A stretch of DNA of 64,000 nucleotides from Burkholderia diffusa (GCF_001718315.1 NZ_CP013362.1:1922001-1986000); one strand, 5' to 3'. Positions 43,812-55,300 are shown, counted from the first letter of the stretch. The notes: generated by a model from the sequence alone, not told the origin. Numbers and translations are program-made.

Positions 43812-45896
43812 TCAGCCGTTGAACCCGCGTCCGGCCTTTGCCAGTTCCACGATCGACGATGCGAGCTGCCACGCGTCGCCGTTCGGCGCGGCCGCATAAC
43901 GGCGAATCGCGCGCTCGACGTTGTAGAGGCCGACCATGTCCGCATACAGCATCGGGCCGCCGCGCCACAGCGGGAAGCCGTAGCCGGTCAGATAGACCAT
44001 GTCGATGTCGGACGCCTTCGACGCGATCTTCTCCTCGAGGATCTTCGCGCCTTCGTTGACGAGCGCGAACACCAGCCGCTCGACGATCTCGTCATCGCCG
44101 ATCTTGCGCCGCTCGACGCCGCGCTCCTTCGAATACGCGACGACCATCTCGTCGACGAGCGCCGACGGCTTCGCCTTGCGCTCGCCCGGCACGTAGTCGT
44201 ACCAGCCGCCGCCCGTCTTCTGGCCGAAGCGTCCCTGTTCGCACAGACGGTCGGCGATCTTCGAGTAATGCAGATCGGGCTGCTCGACGTAGCGGCGCTT
44301 GCGGATCGCCCAGCCGATGTCGTTGCCGGCGAGGTCGCTCATCCGGAACGGGCCCATCGCGAAACCGAACTTCTCGATCGCGCGATCGACCTGCGCGGGC
44401 AGCGCGCCTTCCTCGAGCATGAAGAGTGCCTGACGGATGTATTGCTCGATCATCCGGTTGCCGATGAAGCCGTCGCACACACCCGACACGACCGCCGTCT
44501 TGCGGATCTTCTTGGCCACCGCCATCACCGTGGCGAGCACGTCCTTCGCGGTCTGCGCGCCGCGCACGACCTCGAGCAGCTTCATCACGTTGGCGGGGCT
44601 GAAGAAGTGCATGCCGACCACGTCCTGCGGCCGCTTCGTGAATGCGGCGATCTTGTCGATTTCGAGCGTCGACGTGTTCGATGCGAGGATCGCGCCGGCC
44701 TTCGCCACCGCATCGAGCCGGCCGAACACCTGCTCCTTCACGCCGAGTTCCTCGAACACGGCCTCGACGATCAGGTCCGCATCCTTCAGGTCGTCGTAGG
44801 ACAGCGTCGGCGTGATCAGCGCCATACGCGCGTCGAGCTTCTGCTGCGTAAGCTTGCCCTTCTTCACCTGCGCGTCGTAGTTCTTGCGGATCGTGGCCAG
44901 CCCGCGGTCGAGCGCGTCCTGCTTCGTCTCGAGCAGCGTGACGGGCAGGCCCGCGTTGATGAAGTTCATCGCGATCCCGCCGCCCATCGTGCCCGCGCCG
45001 ATCACGCCGACGCGGCGGATCTCGCGCACCGGCGTATCGGCCGGCACGTCGGGAATCTTGCTCGCCGCGCGCTCGCCGAAGAACGCGTGCCGCAGCGCGC
45101 GGCTTTCCGGCGTCATCATCAGCGCGACGAAACCGTCGCGCTCGGCGACGCTGCCCTTGTCGAAGCCGTTCAGCACGCCGGCCTCGATAGCGTCGATGCA
45201 CTTGTGCGGCGCGGGGAAATTCGGCGCGGCGGCCCGCGCGGAATTGCGCGCGAACTGGATGAACCCCGCCGCGTTCTCATGCACGATCTTGCGATCCCGC
45301 ACCCGCGGATGGGGCCCTTTCTGCACACCGACCTTGCGCGCGAACGCGACGGCCGCGTCGAGCAGGTCGCCGTCGGCCATCTCGTCGAACAGCCCGCTCG
45401 TCGCGAGCTGCGCCGACGGCACCGGCGCACCCGACACGATCATGTTCAGCGCGGTTTCGAGGCCCACCGCACGCGGCAGGCGTTGCGTGCCGCCCGCGCC
45501 CGGCAGCAGGCCGAGTTTCACTTCGGGCAGCGCGATCTGCGCGCCCGGCGCCGCGACGCGATAGTGCGCACCGAGCGCGAGCTCCAGGCCGCCGCCCATC
45601 ACGACGCTGTGCAGCGCCGCGACGACCGGCTTCGCGCTCGCCTCCACCGCGCGGATCACGGTGTGCAGCGTCGGTTCCTGCAGGGCCTTCGGCGTATTGA
45701 ATTCGGTGATGTCGGCGCCGCCCGAGAATGCGCGGCCCGCGCCGGTCAGCACGATCGCCGTGATCGACGGATCCTGCGCGGCGCGATCGAGCGCGTCCAT
45801 GACGCCCTGGCGTGTCGACAGGCCGAGCCCATTGACGGGCGGATTGTTGAGCGTGATGACGGCCACGCCGTCGCGAGTCGAGTAATCCACTGCCAT
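43812..45896 (-). CDS. Bifunctional enoyl-CoA hydratase / 3-hydroxyacyl-CoA dehydrogenase
   Basis: The 694-residue FadB/FadJ-type enzyme has an N-terminal crotonase domain (GGGLELALGAHYRV and LPEVKLGLLPGAGGTQRLPR). The NAD-binding GVIGAGTMGGGIAMNF starts near residue 300, followed by the C-terminal dehydrogenase domains with HFFSPANVMKLLEVV. It hydrates enoyl-CoA and oxidises the hydroxyacyl product. The frame is open far upstream (to 47441), but the ATG at 45896 with a GGAGG site is the family start. It lies 182 bp after the ligase gene. Confidence 0.95.
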   Translation of the reverse strand: MAVDYSTRDGVAVITLNNPPVNGLGLSTRQGVMDALDRAAQDPSITAIVLTGAGRAFSGGADITEFNTPKALQEPTLHTVIRAVEASAKPVVAALHSVVMGGGLELALGAHYRVAAPGAQIALPEVKLGLLPGAGGTQRLPRAVGLETALNMIVSGAPVPSAQLATSGLFDEMADGDLLDAAVAFARKVGVQKGPHPRVRDRKIVHENAAGFIQFARNSARAAAPNFPAPHKCIDAIEAGVLNGFDKGSVAERDGFVALMMTPESRALRHAFFGERAASKIPDVPADTPVREIRRVGVIGAGTMGGGIAMNFINAGLPVTLLETKQDALDRGLATIRKNYDAQVKKGKLTQQKLDARMALITPTLSYDDLKDADLIVEAVFEELGVKEQVFGRLDAVAKAGAILASNTSTLEIDKIAAFTKRPQDVVGMHFFSPANVMKLLEVVRGAQTAKDVLATVMAVAKKIRKTAVVSGVCDGFIGNRMIEQYIRQALFMLEEGALPAQVDRAIEKFGFAMGPFRMSDLAGNDIGWAIRKRRYVEQPDLHYSKIADRLCEQGRFGQKTGGGWYDYVPGERKAKPSALVDEMVVAYSKERGVERRKIGDDEIVERLVFALVNEGAKILEEKIASKASDIDMVYLTGYGFPLWRGGPMLYADMVGLYNVERAIRRYAAAPNGDAWQLASSIVELAKAGRGFNG

Positions 45897-46078
45897 CTGC
45901 CTGCCTCCATGCATCGCGCGCCGGGGTGGCTGCGCTTCATTGTGCGCGGTCGAACGGCCGCATGTCCGAATCGAACGGAGGCAGCATACAACGAAAAAGC
46001 ACGGTCGTTCAATTTGATTTTTTCCCGATCCGGGGCCGGATCGGGGAGACCGCGCGGCTGGCCGTCGCCAGCTGCAAC

Positions 46079-47722
46079 TTACGCGTGGCCGACCGCCGTC
46101 GGCAACACGTAGTCGCGGAACGCCTCGCGCAACTTCAGCTTCTGCAGCTTGCCGGTCGCGGTGTGCGGCAGCGATTCGACGAACACGACGTCGTCGGGCA
46201 CCCACCACTTCGCGACCTTGCCCTCGTAGAACGCGAGCAGCGCGTCGCGCGTCAGGTTGGCCCCCTCGCGCGGCACCACGACGAGCAGCGGACGCTCGGT
46301 CCATTTCGGGTGTGCGCAGGCAATGCAGGCGGCTTCGGCGACGCCCGGATGCGCGATCGCGACATTCTCGATGTCGATCGAGCTGATCCACTCGCCGCCG
46401 GACTTGATCACGTCCTTGCTGCGGTCGGTGATCTGCAGGAAGCCGTCGGGATCGATCGTCGCGACGTCGCCGGTCGGGAACCAGCCGTCCGACAGCGGGG
46501 ACGTATCGCTCCTGAAGTAGCGGTCGATCACCCAGGGCCCGCGCACCTGCAGCTCGCCAAACGCGACGCCGTCCCAGGGCAATTCGTTGCCGTCGTCGCC
46601 GACGATCCGCATGTCGACACCGCAGATCACGCGCCCCTGCTTCTCCAGCAACCGGCGCTGCACGTCGAGCGGCCGCTGCGACTGCGCCCAGTTCAGCTTC
46701 GCGAGCGTGCCGAGCGGCGACAGTTCGGTCATCCCCCATGCGTGGATCACGCGCACGCCGTATTCGTCCTCGAACGTGCGCAGCATCGCGGGCGGGCACG
46801 CGGAGCCACCGATCACCGTGCGGTTCAGCGTCGAAAAACGCACGCCGGCCTCGCGCATGTAGTTCAGCAGCCCCAGCCAGACCGTCGGCACGCCCGCGGA
46901 GAACGTCACGCGTTCGGCCTCCATCAGTTCGTACAGCGACTTGCCGTCGAGGTCCTTGCCGGGCAGCACGAGCTTGCCTCCCGTGAGTGGCACCGCATAC
47001 GGCAACCCCCACGCGTTCACATGAAACATCGGCACGACGGGCAGCACGGCGTCGAGCGCCGACAGGTTCATCGCGTCCGGCAGCGCGGCGCCGTATGCGT
47101 GCAGCACCGTCGAGCGATGCGAATACAGCACGCCCTTCGGGTTGCCGGTCGTGCCCGACGTGTAGCACAGGCCGCACGCCTGCAACTCGTCGAGGCGCGG
47201 CCAGTCGTAGCGGCCGTCCTCGGCCTCGACGAGCGTTTCGTAGCACAGGAACGGTGTCGCGCCGGACGGCAGATGCGCGGCGTCGGTCATCGCGATCCAG
47301 CCCTTCACGTGCGGACACTGCGGCGCGATCGCATCGACCAGCGGCGCGAAATTGATGTCGAAGCAGACGAAGCGGTCTTCCGCATGATTGACGATGTAGG
47401 CGATCTGCTCGGGAAAGAGGCGGGGGTTGATCGTATGGCACACGGCGCCCATCCCGCCGATCCCGTAGTACGCCTCCAGATGCCGGTAGCCGTTCCAGGC
47501 AAGCGTGCCGACGCGGTCGCCCGATTCGACGCCGAGACGCGCGAGCGCCTGCGCGAGCCGCTTCGCGCGCTGCTCGCAGTCGCGGTACGTGTAGCGATGC
47601 AGGTCGCCTTCCACGCGCCTCGACACGATCTCCGTGTCGCCCGCGTAACGCGCGGCATGCGCGATCAGCGACGACACCAGCAACGGCATGTCCATCATCT
47701 GGCCCAGCAACGGCTTACCCAT
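46079..47722 (-). CDS. Medium/long-chain fatty acyl-CoA ligase (AMP-binding)
   Basis: The 547-residue adenylate-forming enzyme has A3 loop [13 protein letters not shown]5 GMTELSP, A7 [16 protein letters not shown]8 [15 protein letters not shown] and the final catalytic Lys in [10 protein letters not shown]. Overall sequence resembles AlkK/DmdB-type ligases of the 540-residue class. It activates carboxylic acids to CoA thioesters, feeding the FadB-type and thiolase enzymes downstream. No acyl-CoA dehydrogenase is encoded in the cluster. Confidence 0.93.
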   Translation of the reverse strand: MGKPLLGQMMDMPLLVSSLIAHAARYAGDTEIVSRRVEGDLHRYTYRDCEQRAKRLAQALARLGVESGDRVGTLAWNGYRHLEAYYGIGGMGAVCHTINPRLFPEQIAYIVNHAEDRFVCFDINFAPLVDAIAPQCPHVKGWIAMTDAAHLPSGATPFLCYETLVEAEDGRYDWPRLDELQACGLCYTSGTTGNPKGVLYSHRSTVLHAYGAALPDAMNLSALDAVLPVVPMFHVNAWGLPYAVPLTGGKLVLPGKDLDGKSLYELMEAERVTFSAGVPTVWLGLLNYMREAGVRFSTLNRTVIGGSACPPAMLRTFEDEYGVRVIHAWGMTELSPLGTLAKLNWAQSQRPLDVQRRLLEKQGRVICGVDMRIVGDDGNELPWDGVAFGELQVRGPWVIDRYFRSDTSPLSDGWFPTGDVATIDPDGFLQITDRSKDVIKSGGEWISSIDIENVAIAHPGVAEAACIACAHPKWTERPLLVVVPREGANLTRDALLAFYEGKVAKWWVPDDVVFVESLPHTATGKLQKLKLREAFRDYVLPTAVGHA

Positions 47723-47886
47723 CGTCTTGTTCTCCCGGAAGGACGCGAATCGGTGACCAGCCTCGAAGCGGTGCGCCAGCCTGCAGCCCGTCCACGGCCC
47801 GGACAGCGCTTGCGCAAGGCGCGCGGGCCGCCATGCGGGCGGCGCGGCGCCGCCTTACAATATCGGCTTACCCAGAGGCGCTCAAC

Positions 47887-49455
47887 ATGTCGTTTTCCCG
47901 AAGCGCAGCCGCTACGGCTGACACTCTTCCCGACCTCGCCGCGACGCTCGGCGCGCCCGCCGCCGACGCATTCGTCACGCTCGGCGACGCGTTTCATACG
48001 CGGCTGCCGGCCGCGCCGCTGCCCGCACCGTACGTCGTCGGCTTTTCCGACGAAGTCGCGCACCTGCTCGGTCTGCCGGTGTCGCTTGGCCAGCAGCCCG
48101 GATTCGCCGAGCTGTTCGCCGGCAACCCGACGCGCGACTGGCCCGCGAGCGCGATGCCGTATGCGTCGGTATATTCCGGTCACCAGTTCGGCGTGTGGGC
48201 GGGCCAGCTCGGCGACGGCCGCGCGCTGACGATCGGCGAACTCCCCGGCACCGACGGCCGGCGCTACGAACTGCAGATCAAGGGCGGCGGCCGCACGCCG
48301 TATTCGCGGATGGGCGACGGTCGCGCGGTGCTGCGTTCGTCGATCCGCGAATTCCTGTGTTCGGAAGCCATGCATCACCTTGGCATCCCGACCACCCGCG
48401 CGCTCACGGTGATCGGCTCCGATCAGCCCGTGGTGCGCGAGGAGATCGAGACGTCAGCCGTCGTCACGCGTGTTTCGGAGAGCTTCGTGCGCTTCGGCCA
48501 TTTCGAGCATTTTTTCTCGAACGATCGCCCGGACCTGCTGCGCCAGCTCGCCGATCACGTGATCGACCGCTTCTATCCGGCGTGCCGCGCCGCCGACGAT
48601 CCGTACCTCGCGCTGCTCGAAGCCGCGACGCTGCGCACCGCCGACCTCGTCGCGCAATGGCAGGCGGTCGGCTTCTGCCACGGCGTGATGAACACCGACA
48701 ACATGTCGATCCTCGGCATGACGATCGACTACGGCCCGTTCGGCTTCGTCGACGCGTTCGACGCGAACCACATCTGCAACCACTCCGACACGAGCGGCCG
48801 CTACGCGTACCGGATGCAGCCGCGCATCGCGCACTGGAACTGTTACTGCCTCGCGCAGGCGCTCCTGCCGCTGATCGGGCTGCAGCACGGGATCGCCGAC
48901 GACGATGCGCGCGCCGAGCGCGCGGTCGACGATGCGCAGGCCGTGCTCGCGAAGTTTCCCGAACGCTTCGGCCCCTCGCTCGAACGCGCGATGCGCGCGA
49001 AGCTCGGCCTTGAACTCGAGCGCGAGAACGACGCCGAGCTCGCGAACAAGCTGCTCGAAACGATGCACGCGAGCCACGCGGACTTCACGCTGACGTTCCG
49101 CCGTCTCGCGCAGCTGTCGAAACACGACGCGAGCCGCGACGCGCCGGTGCGCGACCTGTTCATCGATCGCGACGCCTTCGACGCGTGGGCGAACCGCTAT
49201 CGCACGCGGCTGTCCGAGGAAACGCGCGACGACGCCGCCCGCGCGGCCGCGATGAATCGCGTGAATCCGAAATACGTGCTGCGCAACCATCTGGCAGAAG
49301 TCGCGATCCGGCGCGCGAAGGAAAAGGATTTTTCCGAAGTCGAGCGACTCGCGCAGGTGCTGCGCCGGCCGTTCGACGAACAGCCGGAACACGAAGCGTA
49401 TGCGGCATTGCCGCCCGACTGGGCCGGGTCGCTCGAAGTGAGCTGCTCGTCGTGA
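47887..49455 (+). CDS. selO: SelO/YdiU protein AMPylase
   Basis: The 522-residue pseudokinase-fold protein has the SelO landmarks [55 protein letters not shown] and [12 protein letters not shown]. SelO transfers AMP from ATP to Ser, Thr or Tyr of proteins involved in redox balance. Residues end in CSS: unlike mitochondrial SelO there is no selenocysteine, but a Cys lies third from the end. The ATG at 47887 starts the family region. msrB follows 38 bp later. Confidence 0.94.
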   Translation: MSFSRSAAATADTLPDLAATLGAPAADAFVTLGDAFHTRLPAAPLPAPYVVGFSDEVAHLLGLPVSLGQQPGFAELFAGNPTRDWPASAMPYASVYSGHQFGVWAGQLGDGRALTIGELPGTDGRRYELQIKGGGRTPYSRMGDGRAVLRSSIREFLCSEAMHHLGIPTTRALTVIGSDQPVVREEIETSAVVTRVSESFVRFGHFEHFFSNDRPDLLRQLADHVIDRFYPACRAADDPYLALLEAATLRTADLVAQWQAVGFCHGVMNTDNMSILGMTIDYGPFGFVDAFDANHICNHSDTSGRYAYRMQPRIAHWNCYCLAQALLPLIGLQHGIADDDARAERAVDDAQAVLAKFPERFGPSLERAMRAKLGLELERENDAELANKLLETMHASHADFTLTFRRLAQLSKHDASRDAPVRDLFIDRDAFDAWANRYRTRLSEETRDDAARAAAMNRVNPKYVLRNHLAEVAIRRAKEKDFSEVERLAQVLRRPFDEQPEHEAYAALPPDWAGSLEVSCSS

Positions 49456-49493
49456 CCCGCACGACCCGACCGACCAATCAGGAGAACCTCCAC

Positions 49494-49925
49494 ATGTCAC
49501 ACGATTCCGACGACAAGACCTTTCCGTATCAGAAGGACGACGCCGAACTGCGCCGCCGGCTCACGCCGCTTCAATACGAAGTCACGCAGCATGCGGCGAC
49601 CGAGCGCGCCTTCACCGGCGAATACACGGACACCGAGGACGCCGGCATCTACAAATGCGTCGTCTGCAGCACGCCGCTGTTCGAGTCCGGCGCCAAGTTC
49701 CATTCGGGCTGCGGCTGGCCCAGCTACTTCAAGCCGCTCAACGGCGAGGTGATCGACGAGAAGATCGACCGCTCGCACGGCATGGTGCGCGTCGAGGTGC
49801 GCTGCAACCATTGCGGCGCGCATCTCGGCCACGTGTTCGAGGACGGCCCGCGCGACAAGACCGGTTTGCGGTACTGCATCAATTCGGCTGCGTTAAACTT
49901 CGAGTCCCGACCCGAAAACGAATGA
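49494..49925 (+). CDS. msrB: Peptide-methionine (R)-S-oxide reductase
   Basis: The 143-residue protein has two zinc-binding CxxC pairs (C55/C58 and C104/C107) and catalytic Cys128 in [19 protein letters not shown] and [14 protein letters not shown] are family signatures. It reduces the R form of methionine sulfoxide in proteins. An AGGAGAA site lies before the ATG. It is cotranscribed with selO, linking two redox-stress functions. A hairpin follows at 50006. Confidence 0.96.
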   Translation: MSHDSDDKTFPYQKDDAELRRRLTPLQYEVTQHAATERAFTGEYTDTEDAGIYKCVVCSTPLFESGAKFHSGCGWPSYFKPLNGEVIDEKIDRSHGMVRVEVRCNHCGAHLGHVFEDGPRDKTGLRYCINSAALNFESRPENE

Positions 49926-50005
49926 GCGGCGCCGGACGAATCGGTCGGACAGCCTTCGCGGCTGCCCCGATCCCGGACGGTGGCGCCTGGCGGGTCCCCA
50001 CAACG

Positions 50006-50034
50006 GTGAAAGGCCGCGCGATGCGGCCTTTCAC
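50006..50034 (+). terminator. Hairpin after msrB
   Basis: GTGAAAGGCCGC pairs perfectly with GCGGCCTTTCAC around a 5-nt loop. The T run is short and inside the stem, so partial read-through into yciB is likely. Confidence 0.6.
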
Positions 50035-50049
50035 GCAGCTGCGAGCGCC

Positions 50050-50580
50050 ATGAAATTCCTGTTCGATCTGTTTCCGATCATCCTGTTTTTCGCCGCCTTC
50101 AAGGTCTGGGGCATCTTCACCGCCACCGCCGTCGCGATCGCCGCGACATTGGCCCAGGTCGCGTGGGTCGCCTTCCGGCACCGGAAGGTCGACACGATGC
50201 TGTGGGTCAGCCTCGGCGTGATCGTCGTCTTCGGTGGCGCCACCCTCGTCCTGCATGACGAGAAATTCATTCAATGGAAACCGACTGTGCTGTACTGGCT
50301 GTTTGCGATCGGGCTGCTCGCCGCGCGCTATGCGTTCGGCAACAACCTGATCGAGAAGATGATGGGCAAGCAGCTCACGCTGCCGCACCCCGTGTGGGAC
50401 AAGCTGAACGTCGCGTGGGCGCTGTTCTTCGCGGTGCTCGGCGTCGCGAACCTGTACGTGGTGCACAACTACACTGAATCGCAGTGGGTGAACTTCAAGC
50501 TGTTCGGCACGACGGGCGCGATGGTCGTGTTCATCATCCTGCAGAGCCTGTGGCTCACGAAGTACCTGAAGGACGAATGA
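50050..50580 (+). CDS. yciB: Inner-membrane-spanning protein YciB (septation protein A)
   Basis: The 176-residue protein starts [20 protein letters not shown] and has about five membrane helices. Family motifs are [46 protein letters not shown] and WVNFKLFG. It is needed for normal septation and envelope integrity. Only 1 bp separates it from bolA. Confidence 0.94.
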   Translation: MKFLFDLFPIILFFAAFKVWGIFTATAVAIAATLAQVAWVAFRHRKVDTMLWVSLGVIVVFGGATLVLHDEKFIQWKPTVLYWLFAIGLLAARYAFGNNLIEKMMGKQLTLPHPVWDKLNVAWALFFAVLGVANLYVVHNYTESQWVNFKLFGTTGAMVVFIILQSLWLTKYLKDE

Positions 50581-50581
50581 C

Positions 50582-50890
50582 ATGACCGACGCTTTCCTCA
50601 ACGCCTCGCCCGACGAACGCATCGCGCTGATCGAGGCGCGCCTCACCGCCTCGCTCGCACCGCTGTCGCTCGCGGTTCGCGACGACAGCGCGCAGCACGC
50701 GGGCCACGCCGGCGCGGCCGCCGGCGGCCATTACACGGTGACGATCGTGTCGGCCGCCTTCGCGGGCAAGCCGCGCGTCGCGCGGCACCGGCTGGTGTAT
50801 GATGCGCTCGCTGATGCGATGCAGCGCGGCATTCATGCGCTCGCGATCGTGGCTTATACGCCCGAAGAATTCAACGAATCTTCAATCTAG
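50582..50890 (+). CDS. bolA: BolA-family protein
   Basis: The 102-residue protein has the BolA core DDSAQHAGHAG, GGHYTVTIVSAAFAGKPRVARHRLVYDAL and a final HALAIVAYTPEEF. BolA proteins bind monothiol glutaredoxins and iron-sulfur clusters and affect cell shape and stress responses. It is tightly packed after yciB and 18 bp before the parvulin gene, the common Burkholderiales order. Confidence 0.92.
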   Translation: MTDAFLNASPDERIALIEARLTASLAPLSLAVRDDSAQHAGHAGAAAGGHYTVTIVSAAFAGKPRVARHRLVYDALADAMQRGIHALAIVAYTPEEFNESSI

Positions 50891-50908
50891 TCTCAACAGG
50901 AATTCCCG

Positions 50909-51691
50909 ATGATCCTGAAATCCCCCCGCCTGTGGGTCGCGGCAGCTGCATTCGCAGCGGCACCGGCATTTGCCCAGAACATCGCCGTCGTCAACGGCAC
51001 GCCGATTCCTAAGTCGCGCGCCGATGCGATGGTCGCGCAGCTCGTCCAGCAGGGCCAGACCGACAGCCCGCAGCTGCAACAAGCCGTGCGCCAGGAACTC
51101 GTGAATCGCGAAATCCTGATGCAGGAAGCGATCCGCGAAGGCATCCCGAACCGCCCGGACGTGAAGGCGCAGGTCGCCGTCGCGCAGCAGACGGTCGTGC
51201 TGCGCTCGATGATCGAGAGCTTCCTGAAGAAGAACCAGCCGACCGACGCCGAAGTGAAGGCGCGCTACGACGATCTCGTGAAGGGTGCCGGCGGCAACCG
51301 CGAGTATCACCTGCACCACATCCTCGTCGACAACGAGCAGCAGGCGAAGGACCTGATCGCGAAGATCAAGGCCGGCGCGAAGTTCGAGGATCTGGCAAAG
51401 CAATACTCGAAGGATCCGGGTTCGGGCAAGAACGGCGGCGACCTCGACTGGTCCGATCCGAAGGCGTACGTGCCGGAATTCGCGGCGGCCGCGCAGAAGC
51501 TCCAGAAAGGCCAGATGACCGACACGCCGGTGAAGACGCAGTTCGGCTGGCACATCATCCGCGTCGACGACGTCCGCGATATCGCCCCGCCGCCGTTCGA
51601 CCAGGTGAAGGCGCAGATCGCGCAGCAGCTCGTGCAGCAGAAGCTGCAGGCGTTCGAGGAAGGTCTGCGCCAGCAGGCGAAGATCCAGTAA
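50909..51691 (+). CDS. Periplasmic parvulin-type peptidyl-prolyl isomerase
   Basis: The 260-residue protein has a signal peptide (LWVAAAAFAAAPAFA, cut near residue 22) and a SurA-like helical N-terminus. One rotamase domain at about 130-225 contains YHLHHILVDNEQQAKDLI, KNGGDLDWSDP and TQFGWHIIRVDDVR. It assists folding of outer-membrane or periplasmic proteins. It is the last gene of the unit after bolA and is followed by a strong terminator. Confidence 0.94.
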   Translation: MILKSPRLWVAAAAFAAAPAFAQNIAVVNGTPIPKSRADAMVAQLVQQGQTDSPQLQQAVRQELVNREILMQEAIREGIPNRPDVKAQVAVAQQTVVLRSMIESFLKKNQPTDAEVKARYDDLVKGAGGNREYHLHHILVDNEQQAKDLIAKIKAGAKFEDLAKQYSKDPGSGKNGGDLDWSDPKAYVPEFAAAAQKLQKGQMTDTPVKTQFGWHIIRVDDVRDIAPPPFDQVKAQIAQQLVQQKLQAFEEGLRQQAKIQ

Positions 51692-51717
51692 CGCCGGCGC
51701 TCGTCGCCTATGCAAAG

Positions 51718-51743
51718 GCCGCTCCCGGGAGCGGCTTTTTTTT
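51718..51743 (+). terminator. Terminator of the bolA-parvulin unit
   Basis: A perfect palindrome GCCGCTCCCGGGAGCGGC is followed by eight T. Confidence 0.92.
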
Positions 51744-51790
51744 GTCACGCATGCGTACGGTGGGCCGGCCCGACGCGGCGGCCGCGCAAG

Positions 51791-51816
51791 AAAAAAGCCG
51801 CTGCGGGGCGGCTTTT
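51791..51816 (-). terminator. Terminator of purL-GNAT
   Basis: On the minus strand AAAAGCCGC pairs with GCGGCTTTT around a 6-nt loop, and two more T follow. It lies 40 bp after the GNAT stop. Confidence 0.85.
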
Positions 51817-51855
51817 CAGGACTGCGGGATCGCGTACCGGCAGCGGGGCGAACCG

Positions 51856-52398
51856 CTATGCCGGATGGAACGCATCGTGGTAGCGGACCTCGCCCGACGG
51901 CCGCGGCGCGGCTTCGTCGAGCGGCAGCGCGAGGAAATACTCGGGCGGCGCATCCGTGAACACCAGATCGCCGGACTGCACGAAGCCGAAACGCGCGTAA
52001 TACGCCGGATCGCCGAGCACGACGCAGCCGCGCGCACCGAGCCGGCGCAATGCGTCGAGCCCCGTGCGCACGAGCCCCGCGCCGATGCTCTGCCGTTGGC
52101 ATTCGGGCAGCACCGCGAGCGGCGCGAGCCCGTACCACTGCTGGCTGCCGGCCGGCTCGCCGCCGATCGACACAGGCGAGAACGCGACATGACCGATCAC
52201 GCGCTCGTCGCGCTCGGCGACGAGTGACACGCTGAGCATACCCTCCGCGCGCAGCGTATCGACGATCCGCCGTTCGAGCTGACCGTGCTGCGGCTCGCTC
52301 GCGAACGCGGCCACGATCACGCGACCGATCGCATCGACGTCGCTCGCGCGTTCGTCGCGCAGCGTGACGATCTCGACCGGTGCGTGCGGATCGAACAT
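51856..52398 (-). CDS. GNAT N-acetyltransferase coupled to purL
   Basis: The 180-residue GNAT protein (YhbS-like) has GHVAFSPVSIGGEPAGSQQW, the acetyl-CoA loop LAVLPECQRQSIGAGLVRTGL and GDPAYYARFGFV. Its substrate is unknown. Its ATG overlaps the purL stop (TGATG), so it is translated by coupling to purL. The association with purine synthesis may reflect shared expression only. Confidence 0.88.
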   Translation of the reverse strand: MFDPHAPVEIVTLRDERASDVDAIGRVIVAAFASEPQHGQLERRIVDTLRAEGMLSVSLVAERDERVIGHVAFSPVSIGGEPAGSQQWYGLAPLAVLPECQRQSIGAGLVRTGLDALRRLGARGCVVLGDPAYYARFGFVQSGDLVFTDAPPEYFLALPLDEAAPRPSGEVRYHDAFHPA

Positions 52399-55300
52399 CA
52401 GCCGATCCAGCGGCGTGCGTTGCGGAACACGCGCATCCACGGGCTCGCTTCACCCCAGCCTTCCGGATGCCAGCTCATCGTCACCGTGCGGTGCACGCGC
52501 TCCATGTGCGGCATCAGCACCGTGAAGCGGCCGTCGGCCGTCGTGACCGACGTGATGCCGGCAGGCGACCCGTTCGGGTTGAACGGATAACGCTCGGTCG
52601 CTTCGCCGCGGTGATCGATGTAGCGCATTGCGACCGCGACGCGATCGATGTCGCCCTGCTGCGAGAAGTCCGCATAGCCTTCGCCGTGCGCGACCGCCAC
52701 CGGAATCCGCGAGCCTTCCATCCCCGCGAAGAAGATCGACGGCGACTTCTCCACTTCGACGAACGAGAAGCGCGCCTCGAACTGCTCGGACTTGTTGCGC
52801 GTGAACTTCGGCCACGCTTGCGCACCCGGAATCATTGACGCGAGGCTCGACAGCATCTGGCAACCGTTGCAGATGCCGAGCGCGAACGTGTCGGGACGCG
52901 CGAAGAAGGCCGAGAACATGTCGGCGAGATTCGCATTGAAGCGGATCGTCTTCGCCCAGCCTTCGCCCGCACCCAGCACGTCGCCGTACGAGAAGCCGCC
53001 GCAGGCCACCGCGCCCGCGAAATCGGCGAGCGTCGCGCGGCCGGCCAGCAGGTCGCTCATGTGCACGTCGTGCGCGTCGAAGCCCGCGCGGTCGAACGCA
53101 TATGCCGTTTCGAGATGCGAGTTCACGCCCTGCTCACGCAGGATCGCGACACGCGGGCGCGCGCCCGTCGCGATGAACGGGGCGGCGATGTCCTCGGCCG
53201 GATCGAAGGTGAGCACCGGCGAGATGCCAGGGTCGGCCGCGTCGAGCAGCGCGTCGTACTCGGCGTCCGCGCAAGCGGGGTTATCGCGCAGGCGTGCGAT
53301 GCGCCAGCTCACTTCGCCCCACGCGCGATGAAGTTCCGCGCGCGGCGCGTCAAATACCTTCTTCGCGTCGCGGTACACCTCGATCACGTCGCGATCGTTG
53401 ACCGTGCCGATCACGTGCGAGCATGCCGACAGGCCGAACTCGCGCAGCGCGCCGAGCACCGCGTCGCGATCGGCCGCACGCACCTGCACGACGGCGCCAA
53501 GTTCTTCCGAGAACAGCGCGCGCAGCGTGCGATCCTCGCGCCGGCCGCTCGTCTGCTTCGCCCAGTCCTTCGCGTCGCCGTAGTCCGATTCGTGATTCGG
53601 GTCGAGCGTCAGCATGTCGACGTTCAGCGACACGCCCGCGTGACCCGCGAACGCCATTTCGCACACCGCTGCCCACAGGCCGCCGTCCGAGCGGTCGTGG
53701 TACGCGAGCAGCTTGTCTTGCGCATTGAGCGACTGGATCGCGTTGAAGAAGCGCTTGAGGTCTTCAGGATCGTCGACGTCCGGCGTCGCGTCACCGACCT
53801 GCTGCGTAACCTGCGCGAAAATGCTGCCGCCCATCCGGTTCTTGCCGCGGCCGAGATCGATCGCGATCAGCACGCTGTCGCCCGCGTCGGCGATGCGGCG
53901 CAGTTGCGGCGTCAGGTGGCGGCGCACGTCCTCGACCGGTGCGAACGCGGAGATGATGAGCGACACCGGCGACACCACTTCCTTCGCGACGCCCTGCTCG
54001 TCCCACTTGGTCTTCATCGACAGCGAATCCTTGCCGACCGGGATGCCGATCCCGAGCGCCGGGCACAGCTCCATGCCGATCGCCTTGACCGTGTCGAACA
54101 GTGCGGCATCCTCGCCGGCCGTGCCGCACGCGGCCATCCAGTTCGCCGACAGCTTCAGCTTGTCGAGCGACGCGATCGGCGCGCTCGCGATGTTCGTGAT
54201 CGCCTCGCCGACGGCCATGCGGCCCGATGCCGGCGCGTCGATCACCGCAAGCGGCGTGCGCTCGGCCATCGTCATCGCCTCACCCTTGAAGCCCGCGTAG
54301 TCGAGCGCAGTCACCGCGCAGTCGGCCACCGGCACCTGCCACGGGCCGACCATCTGGTCGCGCACCGACGTGCCGCCGACCGAACGGTCGCCGATCGTGA
54401 TCAGGAACGACTTGCTGCCGACCGTCGGATGCTTCAGCACGTCGACCGCGACTTCCGACAGCGCGATGCCCGTCACGTCGACCGGCGCGCGCTCGGTCGT
54501 CACGCGCGTGACGTCGCGGTGCATGCGCGGCGGCTTGCCGAGCAGCACTTCCATCGGCATGTCGACGGGGAATTCCTCGATACCGGTGGCTTCGTCGTCG
54601 ACGAGCTGCAGCTGGCGCTCATCGGTCGCGACGCCAACCACCGCGAACGGGCAGCGCTCGCGTGCGCAGATCGCCTCGAAGCGCGGCAGGTCGGCCGGCG
54701 CGATCGCCAGCACGTAGCGCTCCTGCGCCTCGTTCGACCAGATTTCGCGAGGCGACAGGCCCGATTCCTCGAGCGCGACCTTGCGCAGTTCGAAGCGCGC
54801 GCCCTTGCCCGCGCCGTCGACGATTTCGGGGAACGCGTTAGACAGGCCGCCCGCCCCGACGTCGTGGATGCTCAGGATCGGGTTTTCCGCGCCGAGCTGC
54901 CAGCAGCCGTTGATCACTTCCTGCGCGCGCCGCTCGATTTCCGGGTTGCCGCGCTGCACCGAGTCGAAATCGAGTTCGGCCGTGTTCGCGCCGGTCGCCA
55001 TCGAGCTCGCCGCGCCGCCGCCCATGCCGATCCGCATGCCCGGGCCGCCGATCTGGATCAGCAGGGAACCGGCCGGCACGTCGTGCTTGTGCGTGTGTTG
55101 ATCCGCGATGTTGCCGAGGCCGCCCGCGATCATGATCGGCTTGTGATAGCCGCGCACCTGGCCGCCCACGTTCTGCTCGTACACGCGGAAGTAGCCGCCG
55201 AGGTTCGGACGGCCGAATTCGTTGTTGAACGCGGCGCCGCCGAGCGGGCCGTCGATCATGATCTGCAGCGGCGACGCGATGCGGTCCGGGCGGCCGTACG

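Noticed and set aside
43812..47441. A possible 1209-residue fusion upstream of the FadB-type gene
   Set aside because: The extra N-terminal part is an out-of-frame shadow of the acyl-CoA ligase. The ATG at 45896 with GGAGG is the family start.
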